Part shown: piece by piece, positions 46,691 to 58,205 of the stretch
Layout: the number at the start of each line of letters is the position of its first letter
Position numbering within the stretch: position 1 is the stretch's first letter
DNA from: Geosiphon pyriformis
Taxonomy: Eukaryota; Glomeromycota; Glomeromycetes; Archaeosporales; Geosiphonaceae
Length of the DNA stretch: 64,000 bases
Assembly: GCA_016748015.1 (NCBI GenBank)
Contig: JAAOMT010000302.1
Span: forward strand, 62,001 to 126,000
Reading direction: 5' to 3'
Made by a program: the position numbers and the translations under genes
The notes under the pieces: model-generated
The model's input: only the letters and a program-made list of their open reading frames with translations
Databases searched by the model: none
What the model was told of the DNA's origin: nothing

Positions 46691-49199
46691 TGATATTTAA
46701 TTGAGAAATTCGAATAAGGCAAGTGTGAGGGATATTAATAAGCTGAGATATTTTTAGTTTACTGTCTGAAGATAAAGGGCCAAAGAGAAAAAAGATTACT
46801 AGAAATGAAATTGAGGCGAGGAGGAAAAATAACGTTGGTAATCGGCTCCTTCATATAGGGAATGGGGAGAAAAGATGAAACACACGCTGGGATATTTCGA
46901 CAATGGACTCATTGTGTAACAAAAAATACCCAGTTCTGAGTTTTCGGATTAGAGTATATTAAACTTGTAGCTTTTTAAACAAAGTTCTGAGTCCGAATAA
47001 ATGAGTTTGTGCTTTAAAATTATTCAGATTGGTTATTTAAGTCTTGAACAGTATATTCAATCTGGGAGGCCCAATCTGAAGAATCCCATCATCCTATGAC
47101 ACCATTTCCTTGTCGACAAGACAACGTATGGTGCATGGCCAAAGAGTTGATGAAAATCTGAAACATACATTGGGCTCAAAACTCAAAGAATAAATTCGAT
47201 TGATGGACCCAGCATTAGATTTCGGCTAATGGGAATACGAAATGCATATTGCAGCATGAAAAGTTTCATGGAAATTATGCAAAACAAACAGAGAAAGAAA
47301 ATGAAAATTTTAAACAAAGTCATTTGTTGTCGGCCGGGCCTTTTATTCAATCTTATTGAATCGATTTGAAATTGAAAACAGCCTTATACAAGTTACAAAA
47401 TATAGTCAAGAAACTAAATCATCTTGCATTCAAATAAATATTAATAGATGTTTGGGTAGGATTAGGTAAACTGAATATTTTTTTCAAACTTGAGAATCGT
47501 CTTGAAGTAATTTATAAACGGAATAATTGATAAATTTAATTATATTTCTAGGCATTTTTCCGTACGTTTTTAAAGGAATATTAATATAAAAAAGATAATT
47601 GAGACGTTATCCTTCCAAAATATTAATCTCTTGAACCTACATTATATAGCTATCGATGTAATTTTTATTCTTTTCACTTTTTCTATTAGCTAAGAATTTA
47701 TATATTTAAAAATGTAATTTTGTGGGATGAATTTAAGCTGATTTTGACAACAAATATTCAAATTGAAAAAATACATTAACAACAATCAACTAAAATCAAG
47801 CATCACTATTTTTAATTTAAGACACTCCTTCAAGTTTTTCTTTTTCCTTAACCTTTGTAGGAAGCGGTCTAAAATAAATTTCCTGATGTAACACAACTGG
47901 TTTAATTTTACTTACTGTGAAGCATGATCGTACATACATGCATGCACGACGCAAAATAGATTTGTTTGTTAAACATTAAAAAAACCTATTGATTCTTTCT
48001 TAAAACGGTTAGTTGTATGATCATGTAATATTAAAAATTTCATGTAAATCCGGAAATCTGAAATTTTTTAACTTTGTATTCCAGAAAATTATAAACATGT
48101 CGCCCAGATACTTACTTTTGGGGCAATTAAATCGATAAAGGTTTTATATTTGCACATAAACAAAATTGTATGAGTAATCAAATTAGATTTTTTAACCTTG
48201 CCGAATATGCAAAGTATAAAGCCATTTTGACTTACTTTAAATAATATTCATGAGTGCTAGATTAATCAAATACGTTGATTTCATGTTTTTGATTCGGTTA
48301 AAGGTTGTACAGTTTTAGACAAAAAAAAAGAATAAATAATTCGGGTTAACCCAACTCGCCGCATACATTTATTAGTCGTTCAATAATTTTTTTTCTTGCA
48401 TGAACAAAGATTCGAAATTTGCACAAGTTCAACCCATGATCTTTTAAGTCATTGAAGATGAAAGAAGTCCCTGAATTCTTATTTTCAAACATCTAATCAG
48501 GACTTTTTTTGCTACAGTTACACAATTCGATTCTTTAACAAGAGGCTTTTTTTATCATGGGTAAAATGATTTCAAATCAATACCTTGGTATTAAGATAAA
48601 AAAGTAGTCTAATCTGTATCTTGTATTTTTGGAACGTAAAGTTCATACTCAACATAATACTATCTTGTAATTGAGACCAGGAGCTTGGACCTTTAGTTTC
48701 ATCTTGAGGTTAAGAACAATCTATTGCGAGGACCTTGATGTCAAAAATTACAAATACCTCCAGTGTTCCTCGTTTTAGTAGAAAAACCTAGAGCCACAAA
48801 ACCTAACACTATTACACGCATGACTCATTGGTAGCCTAGGGGTTGTTCATGTTTCTAAAACATAACAAAAAAGCAGGGATTGTGCATCCGCAAAATTTTT
48901 TTAGATTTTTGAACTAAAAAGTATTAGATCTAGAATGGAATAAGCTTGATAACAACTTATTAGTTTTTATTGAATCATACGCGTCATTAAATTCAATAAT
49001 TGGTAAAATCTTACTTCAAATATTTTAAATATATCCGCAATCAATAGAATAGCTTCAGGTTCTTGATTGTGAGAGGGTTTAAAATAGTAACATAGGGTCA
49101 TATGTATATCTTCCATCATTCCCATCCATTTTCCTAACAATTTCCAAATCGGTAAATTCCTTTCCACAAGACCTTTAGTTTTGCGATGATCTCTCGACA
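46691..49199. other. Gene-free region
   Basis: Upstream region of the HMG-box gene followed by mixed A/T sequence. No exon or recognisable relic seen. Confidence 0.5.
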
Positions 49200-49540
49200 C
49201 ACCTTGTCCAATCAAATGCTGCTTTTTTGTACCAAAGGGAGGCTTTGTTCCTATCACGAGGTTTTTTCCAATATTTGGGAAATAAGTGTCATAAATTTAG
49301 AAGCACTTGGGTTTTCAACTTTTGGAAGATTCCATCAAAAAATAATTGCACTCGTCATTTTCCAAACAATAAGCGATCAGATAAATGGCATCGAGATTTT
49401 CACCTTGAGCTGCCTTGAGATACCATTCGAAGGGTCGAGGTTCATCTTTTTGACACCTTCGCCACCTTTGCAAATCAATGTTGTACTGAACGGTGATACC
49501 AAGAAAATCCCTGCTGTTCATCCTTATGGGTACCAATCAC
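49200..49540 (-). pseudogene. Decayed Sel1-repeat gene fragment
   Basis: Minus-strand frames give KDEPRPFEWYLKAAQGENLD and DAIYLIAYCLEND (49340-49460), then after stops and frameshifts ASLWYKKAAFDW (about 49215-49250). These are typical Sel1-repeat helices. The frames are interrupted and no start or full repeat set is present, so this is a broken copy. Related to the intact Sel1 gene 2.5 kb further on. Confidence 0.55.
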
Positions 49541-52014
49541 TGAAATGAAAAAATCTGAAATTCAGCTGGAAAATCGATCCAAACATTCTATGACATCAAA
49601 CTTGCTCTTACTTTGTTTTATTTACCAGGTTGTATTCTGCATGCTAATTTTTGTGCTTGGCAGACTTGGAAAACCAATAGAAAGTTTTTGCGATATTTTG
49701 CTTAAAACCGACTCCTTTCTTTCCAAATGTAACATAAAAACATCAGATATAAGCAGAGCAGTAGTTTTTGAAGCAAAAGTCATAATGAAATAAATCAAAA
49801 CAACCAACCATTAAAATAGCAAAAAACCAAAATTATAATGTCCCAGCTATGCCACTATTTTTGATACCAATAGGCGGGTTTACTCAGATCATTGGGAGTA
49901 CCTTTTGAATCGTGATAACAGTTTTCCAAAGAAATTGATCAAATACATCTTTTTTCTCAGCTGCATTCAAAAGCCTCTCTAGAATTTATACCCTTCCTAT
50001 TCTTAAATTTGAATTATGTTAATGAAAGATCTTAATAATCTTAATATAAAAATTTTATTAACAAAAATACCATATTCATAAAAATAACCAAGAATTTCAA
50101 AAAATATTTTTACGAGATCCAGATTTTTCCAAAGGAGAATGTTCAACATCATCGGATAAAATTCTATTTCGTTCAGTTCGTCTCATATTTCTCTCAATTT
50201 CTTTTTTTTAGACATGTAAGCAATGTAAATATTTCGTAGAATTTTTTATATTTCATTATTTGGTGGGAAATGTGAAGTGATTCTATCTCTGGAATAAGAC
50301 CCTAAACCCAAGATTTTGATTGGGATTTCATCAGTGAGAAATTCACTGCTATTTGAATTTTTTTCAAAATATTTTGTTGAAGTCAAATCAGCCTCAAATC
50401 TCTGAGACAACTTGGTTCGATAAACCTTTTTTCAAGTGGATTGATTAAATATCAAGGTTTTAAAGTTTTGAGGTTTACTTCCGATACTTTTTGGCCAATA
50501 TTTTGAGGATATTTCCCTTTTTTCCATAACGTTTAAGAATTTTGGCTGCAGATCACTCAAGTATAAATTGGCACTTTATAGCTGCTAATTTTGTGATATA
50601 CCCTGAAATTTGTTACACCCTTGTTTGATTTGAAAGCTTTAACATATAAAATTTCCACCTTATTTTCATTAACCCCCAAATTAAATTTGTGCACTGTTAC
50701 CCTTGCTACAATCTAGATATAAAATGAAAATTAAGAATTGTCGTTATCCAGGTGATCCTTGTTAACATCACCACTCATATGAAGTAATTTAAACGATTCA
50801 TTTTAAAGATCTCTCGCATCGCGTTCCACTTTTACCTTAAAAAAAGTTAATTAAGCTACAAGAGATTTTCATCTAGGTTCAACCCGAATACAAATCGAAT
50901 TTTTGAAAAATAATTACGATCGCTTCGCTATCCGAAGCTAACTCTTTGAGCTTTCCTGTGAATCGACATGAATCCTTATATAAAATCTTAAGAGCGGGTA
51001 ACATCGTATTTATCTTGTGACAGCTTATGCTTCTCTTCCTTCAGAAGCTTTGGGTCATTATGCGAAACATTGGCTTAATAAAAGTTGGAAAGTTGCAAAA
51101 ATTTGATCTTGATAAGTTCGAAAATTTAACAAACCTGCCCTGAAATATTTCTTGATTTAGTGACTGTTCAAAAAGTACCGTATAACTAAAATTAATATAA
51201 CTTGAATCTCTGGTGAGAAGTCAATTCTCAGAAATAAGATTAGCGGCAAAATGATTTTGGCGACAAGCAGCAAAGATAGCGTTTTATGAAGGCGAATTGC
51301 ACAATGAGATTGATCAATCATAATATTTTTTTCAGCATCATTGATACATTGTCATTTCAAATTCAATTAGGCTGGCAGCGTAGCGAAGAAACTCTCATAA
51401 TAAATTCATTTCTTATTAAACAGAGTCTAGTAAAGATTAAAATATAATTCTGAAATTCAGTTTATTAGGGTTAAATTGATTTGGATGGGTTAAAAATCAT
51501 TTTAAAAAAACCATTGGGGGCATCAAGTGTCTACATGTGAAGCTATATTACTTTTGGATTGATTTGAACCTCCCTCGAAACGAAATATTTTATAAACTTC
51601 TCAGATGAAATGAGCGAACCTCAATGAGGATAAAAATATAGTATCCACCGAACTCCTCAACAATTTTGAACAAGATTCGGAGCAAGATAAATTTGTTATT
51701 GCCAATCTATATCAACAGGAGGCTTTAGGAGCCGATTAAATAAATGAAAAAATATGTGTAAATTAATTGCACCTGAAAGGTTTGATTTCAGCTTTATTCT
51801 CCTCGTTTTCTGTCTCAGAATTATTCGTATAGTTGGCAAAATTTTTATTCAACCAAGGAGTGAAATCGACTACTTCAGCAATGATTGCTCAATTCATTGT
51901 GTTTAAACTTTTAATTAGAAAGCTGATGCCTTGAATTCCGGAAAAATATTGAAGACAGCAATTCCACGGTGAAAAAATCTTTCCAACTTATACAGCCACT
52001 TTTTACTTTTAGAC
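49541..52014. other. Gene-free region
   Basis: No supported exon. A minus-strand stretch near 50280-50430 is open for about 50 codons but resembles nothing recognised. Confidence 0.5.
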
Positions 52015-52755
52015 TCATATTTGTCTCCCGCGTAAAATCGTTCTGATCCCAAACTCTCCAAATGACTTGAATGCTGAAAATTTAGAAAACCTTCTTAACC
52101 ACTTTATAGCTTCAAAAAAATCTCTTTCAACCCCCACCCCCTTCTGATAATTCCATGCGAGGCTTAGTTGAGCTAAAGGCAGGTTTCCTTCCATCGCAGC
52201 CTCTTGATACAAAATACAAGCTTTCTTAAAATTCTTTGGAGTCCCACTCCCACTATAGTAATGATGTCCAAGCCAATTTTTTGCGCAATAAATGACTGGT
52301 TCTCCGGATGCTGCACGACGAAACCATTCAAAAGCTTCTTCAGGTCTTCTGGGTTGAGCGAAGCTGTGAAAGTATAGGCCGGTATATAGTTGGGCATGAG
52401 TGTCACCTAATTCAGCGGCTTGTTTTAAAAATCGGATGGATTGAGGTTTGTCTTTCAAGACTACGACACCAAAATAATAAAATATCCCCAACACTAAATA
52501 AAATTCCGCAGGTTGAGACTCATGTTGGTGTTGTAGTAGGTATTGAAGAAACAGCATTGGTTGATAGCCGTGAGCTTTTATAATTTCGGTTATGTCAGAT
52601 TTGAGACCTTTAGTCTCACCTACCCAGCCTCCATTTGTTTTCTTACGAATATAAGAAGATATTTCGGAAATGATATTTAAAAGATTTTCATGAATATTTT
52701 GTTCAAAATGGTCCAGTTGTAAATTTGTTGATTCTTTTCTAGGCTGTTTTTCCAT
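52015..52755 (-). CDS. Sel1-like repeat protein, single exon
   Basis: Intronless, 246 aa. At least three Sel1-like repeats follow an N-terminal helical region of about 80 residues: EFYLVLGIFYYFGVVVLKD, AQLYTGLYFHSFAQPRRPEE with AFEWFRRAASG, NWLGHHYYSGSGTPKNFKKA, and AQLSLAWNYQKGVGVERDFF with AIKWLRRF. Known: such repeats form scaffolds for protein interaction, and in AM fungi they are often linked to kinase-like proteins. No kinase domain is attached here. An APH-fold gene lies 1.4 kb away in divergent orientation, but with Sel1 relics in between there is no sign of an operon-like link. Confidence 0.85.
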   Translation of the reverse strand: MEKQPRKESTNLQLDHFEQNIHENLLNIISEISSYIRKKTNGGWVGETKGLKSDITEIIKAHGYQPMLFLQYLLQHQHESQPAEFYLVLGIFYYFGVVVLKDKPQSIRFLKQAAELGDTHAQLYTGLYFHSFAQPRRPEEAFEWFRRAASGEPVIYCAKNWLGHHYYSGSGTPKNFKKACILYQEAAMEGNLPLAQLSLAWNYQKGVGVERDFFEAIKWLRRFSKFSAFKSFGEFGIRTILRGRQI

Positions 52756-53519
52756 TGTTAGAATTATTGTTAGAAATATATTAAAATTTCAGAAATGAAA
52801 TTAAATGAATCTAAGTCAATTTAATATAACGATGTCTCTTATACGTTTTTGTTTATTGGTCAAAATTGGACGTGCTCGATTAAACCTGAGTTTCTTTTTC
52901 CTGCATCAATATTGACCAATTGCTCTTAACCTATATCATTTGGATGATCTCATGCATACATGGAACTTTGGGTGACAACTTATATAAACTGCTATATGAT
53001 GTGGGAAAAGGTTTCATACAAGATGTTATTGACCTTTTATATTTTCTCTAACAAGTAACATGTAACTAAATATGATTTAATCAATGTTTTAATTTAGAAT
53101 TAAATTGAAATTCCTGAGCAAGATTCTACATGTATAGTCAAATTGCACTTAATCTATTCAGGGCTTCAGGTTGATGCAGCAGCAAAATGAATATTTTTTA
53201 GCTTTAAAATATAAGTAACAAATACTTTTATTTTAATTGAAAAGGTCTGATTAAGACTGTTAAAGGTCCAGAATGATGGTAGTTTATTATTCAGTCAAAG
53301 CTTTGACCTCAAATTTCACTTTGCACATCTATTTATAATCTAAAAAATTCGAAACTCGATAATTTCAATTGAGAATCTATATTAATGTCGAAAGGGTGAT
53401 ATATGTGTATTCGGACTTGGAAATTCGAGAGAAAAGTTTTGATGAAAAATGAATCCAGTATCTCAAAATGATTATTAAAATATTGAATTCCTTTCTTCGT
53501 TAGAACTTCAAGTTTTACG
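52756..53519. other. Intergenic region upstream of the Sel1 gene
   Basis: Mixed A/T sequence, presumed promoter of the 52015-52755 gene at its left end. No exon seen. Confidence 0.45.
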
Positions 53520-53720
53520 CATTCCCTGCAAGATTTCCAATTGTAATAAATGCTCTATTGAAATTTCTTGGAACACCAATTACATAATGCCACAATGTGA
53601 TAGACTATTTTCCCACGATCATAATCTTCTGCAGCAAATTCCTGATATAACTCGCACCTTGGACTAAATATTGATCGATTTCTTTGGTATTGAAGTAACA
53701 ATACCCGAGGCAAATTCTTC
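53520..53720 (-). pseudogene. Second decayed Sel1-repeat fragment
   Basis: Minus-strand pieces read CELYQEFAAEDYDRGK (about 53610-53660) and, one frame over, LWHYVIGVPRNFNRAF (about 53545-53600). They align by eye with ILYQEAAMEGN and LGHHYYSGSGTPKNFKKA of the intact neighbour. A frameshift separates them and a stop follows, so the copy is broken. Confidence 0.5.
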
Positions 53721-54116
53721 GTCAAAGCAACCGAATGATGTGTGGATAGCTAAGTTTTGAAATATATCAAATAGGTCTGGAAAATCATTTCTGCTCGTTT
53801 TTTCTATCATATCCTAGGTTCTTAAATATATTTCTTCTTTCAAGCTCTTCAAAATGAAGAATATTCATTCAACAATAGAGATTTAGTTCTTGAAATTAAT
53901 AAGGTAACAATCAACAGCATTTTGCATTGAAATTATGACTTAGAGAGTTTTTGGTTGGAGGAAAAAATAGAAACTAACTATCGTTGTAACGGGAAATTTA
54001 TAGGTCTCTAGGATATGATCAGCAATGCTCCATCACTTATTTAAACAGGTTTGTGAATTATCGCATATGAGAAAATCAACTTTTAACTTTGACACAGTCA
54101 AATTGCCAAATTGAAA

Positions 54117-55439
54117 ATGTCTTTGGAAATTCAAGAAATCTTATCGTCAGGAATGCCATCGAATATCCCAAATAGGCAAAAATTACTTGGAAGAGAAAAT
54201 TCTTTCGGAACTTTGGAATCTCATTCCAATACTTCCAATAAAATTAGTATTGATTTAGAAGCTTTAAAGAATTATGCAAGACAAATATTCGATCAAAAAT
54301 GTACAACTCTTCAGAAACTTGGTGAAAATGATTTTCACGAAACCTATCTGTTGACTATGGATGACTCTACTGAGTATATTGCTCGAATAGCTTTTCCAGA
54401 ATATCCTAAATGGAAGACTGAGAGTGAAGTTGGAGTGATGAAATATGTCAAAGAAAAAGCTTCAAATATTCCTGTTCCAACTATTTTTCATTGGGAAAGT
54501 TCTGCTGAAAACCCTGTAGGCACAGAGTTTATTATAATGGAACGTTTACCCGGGGTTGCTTTATCTCAAGTATGGGATAGTCTGAGTTTACAAAACCGAA
54601 AGGAAATTCTCCTACAAGTTATTGAAATTCAGTGCACGCTTAAAAATCTATCATTCCCCAAAATCGGAGGTATATTTTTGGATGATAAAAGCTCTGATGG
54701 TTTCAAGATTGGACAAGCAGTCGAATTCACTTTCTTCAAGGAGGATCGTTATTTACTATCTTTGGATCGTGGACCTTTCGAAACAACGTGTGAATACGTA
54801 ATGGCAGCTGCCAATAAAGAAATTATTTATCGCCGCAATAACACCTCGCCTCAACACCAAGCCAAATGGGTGCCAGTTTTTGAGGAACTGGCTTCACTCG
54901 TTTCCTCGCACTTTTCTGATGATCAAATGCAAAAATTTATTTTAACACACGGAGATTTTCACTCGACAAACATTTTGGTTAGAGGAACAGAAATCACTGG
55001 CATCATAGGTTGGGAATGCTCTGGTTCGTATCCGATCGAATGCTTTTGTGACTATCCTGCCTGGATACTTGATGACCCTATGGTTAGATTCCAAGATCAA
55101 GAAGAAAATTTCCAACTTCAGGAGTTTTGGTATGAGGAAATGGAGCGACGCGACCCGGAATTCATTCAAATTCTTGAGGATCTCAATGATATGAGGGTTG
55201 GAATTTATGAAGCAGTATTCATTAATTTTGATCTAGGTGGTCGAATTGTTAGTTTCCTTCAAAATTTACCAAAAGAACACGGGAGGAAAACGCGAAGTCC
55301 ATTGATGAAACGATCACTTCGTGTACAACAAATATTTGTAGATTGTCAAACATGGGTCACAAAGAAGGCTGATAAAGTTGGAAAAGCCATCTTTTGCTCC
55401 TCTAAAACTTTGACTGATGATATTTTTGAAGAGGGATAA
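54117..55439 (+). CDS. APH-fold phosphotransferase-like protein with Asp-to-Gly change in the metal-binding motif
   Basis: Intronless, 440 aa from the ATG at 54117. It has the aminoglycoside-phosphotransferase / choline-kinase-like fold: an N-lobe with YIARIAFPEY and a following Glu helix (TESEVGVMKYV), hinge FIIMERLPGV, catalytic loop HGDFHSTNIL (His278, Asp280, Asn285), then TGIIGWECSG. In the family the last motif is usually IID-W-E, where the Asp binds magnesium; here it is Gly298. The catalytic Asp280 and Asn285 remain. It may be a pseudokinase or may use another metal ligand (inference). The substrate is unknown; despite the family name, antibiotic modification is not implied in fungi. 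Confidence 0.85.
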   Translation: MSLEIQEILSSGMPSNIPNRQKLLGRENSFGTLESHSNTSNKISIDLEALKNYARQIFDQKCTTLQKLGENDFHETYLLTMDDSTEYIARIAFPEYPKWKTESEVGVMKYVKEKASNIPVPTIFHWESSAENPVGTEFIIMERLPGVALSQVWDSLSLQNRKEILLQVIEIQCTLKNLSFPKIGGIFLDDKSSDGFKIGQAVEFTFFKEDRYLLSLDRGPFETTCEYVMAAANKEIIYRRNNTSPQHQAKWVPVFEELASLVSSHFSDDQMQKFILTHGDFHSTNILVRGTEITGIIGWECSGSYPIECFCDYPAWILDDPMVRFQDQEENFQLQEFWYEEMERRDPEFIQILEDLNDMRVGIYEAVFINFDLGGRIVSFLQNLPKEHGRKTRSPLMKRSLRVQQIFVDCQTWVTKKADKVGKAIFCSSKTLTDDIFEEG

Positions 55440-56669
55440 TTATACTCTCGACTAGCTCTCTTACCCGTCATTCCTCCAAATTACTTGGCTCAATACAATT
55501 CGTTCTAAAGAGACTCTGATTAATAATTGAAGCTTTGGAACTCATCAATTATTTTCCAAAAGCCGTTTGCTTTGGCAATTCAATTTAAGTTGAGAATTGA
55601 GCAAAAAGTTTGCTATTTATAATCCAAAACTCTGCTAATACTTACTGAGCGTTTTAGTGAGAAACTATTCCAGAAAAATATTTAAGTTTTTAGATGATAT
55701 AAATTTGTGTTTATAGATTTATTTTAACATAATTAAAGGAAAATTAAATAGAATGAATATTATTTATAATGTCAATCTTTGGATAATTATAATTGGGTCA
55801 TCGAACAATGAAATGTGTAAATTTGTAAGTTCGTATAACAGCTTTAAATAAATTCCAAAATTCGGGATCTTTTAGACATAACTTTAAGTCCTCGAACTAA
55901 ATATAGACAATTACAAGAAAACCCATTAACCCCCTTCAAATATCATTTTCAAATAGGATTCTTAGAATTTATATGTAGAGCCTTAAGACCTATATTTGGC
56001 GACTCTAGTCTAGAAATCTTTTTTGGCTCTTCAATTTGTGTAAAGAAATGACCACATAATTTTATTACTAGTACCCTGAAGCAAGAAAACAATAAATTAA
56101 AAACCGGATAATTGCGATAATAATCCAGGTACAAAGGAATACATGCTTTTTCTGAAACTTTGTTTCATCAAAAGTTCACGACTAGCTACGCGAAACTAGT
56201 TAAATGCACAATTCGGCAGAACAAGGCAATTTCACAAAAAATCAAACTTTTGTGTATCATAACTGGCATAGCCGAAATATATTCTTAATGACAATATTAC
56301 TCAACTACAATAGACGATCCTAAAAAATTATTTAATTATTACAAAGTTTTTCATTTGGGTTTTTGTTTAAATACGAAGGTTTCCCGCGCAATAATTGTAT
56401 AAAATATGCGAACACGCAGTGCGTCTAATTATTAGTATTTCACTTTAGTTCAAAAGGTGTTCCGACTTAGATAGTTTGGAGTCTGCCTATTTTTTGTTCT
56501 TGCTTTAATTTAATTCGAAATCAACTTTATACTCTCGCTTTAAACATTTTTCTCACCTTCAAATTTTTCACAGCGGGACTGTGGACATTCACCCATATTC
56601 TTTCTGGATAAAAAACTCTTATTTCTTTAATTTCGAAATTCCTATTTAACAATATCTTAAAATTCAACA
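55440..56669. other. Gene-free region
   Basis: No exon recognised. It holds the 3' end of the APH-fold gene and the upstream region of the SUR7-like gene. Confidence 0.5.
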
Positions 56670-57815
56670 ATGTTCGACGAAATCGATTTATCCGAAAATG
56701 AGAAAGGAACAAATGAATTAGTTCACGGCAAGCCCCCAAAAAAGTCATTCTTTCATGTTTATGTGATAAGACCATTTCAGAAGAACCCATGGAATAGTTT
56801 GAGTCTAGTTTTGATCTTTTTATCAACATTATTCCTGTTTATACTACTGGTGGGCGGTCGAACACAAGCTATATATCTATCACGGTTTACATTCTCCGAT
56901 TTAATTCAAAAGATCACAGCGAAAGATAAAATCACCTTCACTTTATATGGACATTGTGTAGACAATGAATGCACCAACCCTAGCATGACTCATAATTTTG
57001 ATAAATGTAAATATTTATAGTTTTATTTTTTATGAAATATTTGGGAATTATTAACAAATTATGGTTTGCTTTTCATAGTGCCATCACCATCAGATATCAC
57101 AAGTGGTATCAAAATTGCCAAGCGGAGGTTTAGTGTCGATATTATCACCAATGGGCCAAGCAATATCGCTAAAGATGCTGGTAAAACAATAAGCGATGGA
57201 GCTCAAGGTGCTGGTAAAACAATAAGCGATGGAGCTAAAGATGCTGGTCAAACAATAAGCAATGGAGCTCAAGATGGAAGCAAAATCATCAAAGAAGGGG
57301 CTGAAAAGGCTGGTGATGCAATAATAAATGCTGCTGGATTACTAGAAAGAATGTTAAAAGAGTTTGTTAATTTTAAACCAAAACGCCCTACCGTTAATTT
57401 CTCTGGATTAATCTCGATTCCGTATTTGATTGCATTATGCTCAAATATTGGCGCCTTAGTCTTGCTTTATTTTCAATTCCCTACACCCGCCACTTTATTC
57501 ATTTTTGTCTCTGCTATTATGAACGGTCTCGCGATATTGTTTGATTTGCTGGTTTTTGTTTGGGTATTTGAGTTGATCGAAAAAATACCCGGAATCGGTA
57601 ATCAAAAGACCGGCCCAGGGATTTGGTTAGCTGGTTGGAGTGCCACCTTTTTGTGTATTGCTTGTCTAATCTTGGGTTTTCGTCTTTATGAAAAATTGTG
57701 TTGTGGTGGATGGATTCGTGATGTCACTAAGGCACTGAAAAAGAAGATAAAGAAAATGCGAAAACCAAATATTAGTGAAGAAGAAATACGTAAACAAATG
57801 CTCGATCGGGTGTAA
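56670..57815 (+). CDS. SUR7/PalI-like four-pass membrane protein with an inserted 11-residue repeat, 2 exons
   Basis: Exons 56670-57006 and 57079-57815 give 357 aa. Four hydrophobic spans are seen: SLVLIFLSTLFLFILLVGG (~46-64), then after a long loop ISIPYLIALCSNIGALVLLY, FIFVSAIMNGLAILFDLLVF, and SATFLCIACLILGF. A C-x5-C pair (GHCVDNEC) in the loop after the first span and the spacing fit the SUR7/PalI family of plasma-membrane and pH-sensing proteins (known). The loop carries about five tandem units of 11 residues of the type DAGKTISDGAQ (about 57170-57330). The C-terminal tail is Lys-rich and cytosolic. The family call rests on topology and the Cys pair. Confidence 0.68.
57170..57335 (+). 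repeat. 33-nt tandem repeat in the SUR7-like gene
   Basis: Four to five copies of a 33-nt unit (core GCTGGTAAAACAATAAGCGA), the first three nearly identical and the last two diverged. It encodes 11-residue units with a hydrophobic/charged alternation resembling the amphipathic 11-mers of LEA, apolipoprotein and synuclein proteins. Confidence 0.85.
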
Positions 57816-58205
57816 ATTATGGGATGTATGAGCAGGAGAATCAAAGAAAATTTTGAATTATTCCTTAATTGTATTTATAACTAGACAACTTGTATAATTT
57901 TTATTTTACATATTACTTGCGCTAGACCATTAATTTTTAGAATATGAGCTGGCGTGTATCATGAAATTTTGACATATGAAATGAAAAAGAATGGCTTATA
58001 GCATAACATTAATCAATGAAAGATTTACAAAATTGAACATGCTCTTTTCGTTGAGTTTTGAGTGACGAATTTCAAATGTGAAAATGGTATTAGGATGCAT
58101 GAGACCAAAAATAATGCTTTGTACTTGAAAAAATTTAAAAATTAAATGTCCAAACCATGTCTAATATTTTCTATGAAACTGCCATCCTCTATATCTCTTC
58201 GCATT
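57816..58205. other. Convergent 3' region
   Basis: About 390 bp between the stops of the SUR7-like and MATH-BTB genes. No exon seen. Confidence 0.5.

Noticed and set aside
48967-49257. Minus-strand open frame of 96 codons
   Set aside because: Overlaps the Sel1 relic in another frame; no recognisable domain, so not called as a gene.
50270-50430. Minus-strand stretch resembling an exon (about 50 codons, reads LSQRFEADLTS)
   Set aside because: No start, no good splice borders and no recognised similarity.
56527-56829. Minus-strand open frame of 100 codons
   Set aside because: Antisense overlap with exon 1 and the leader of the SUR7-like gene.
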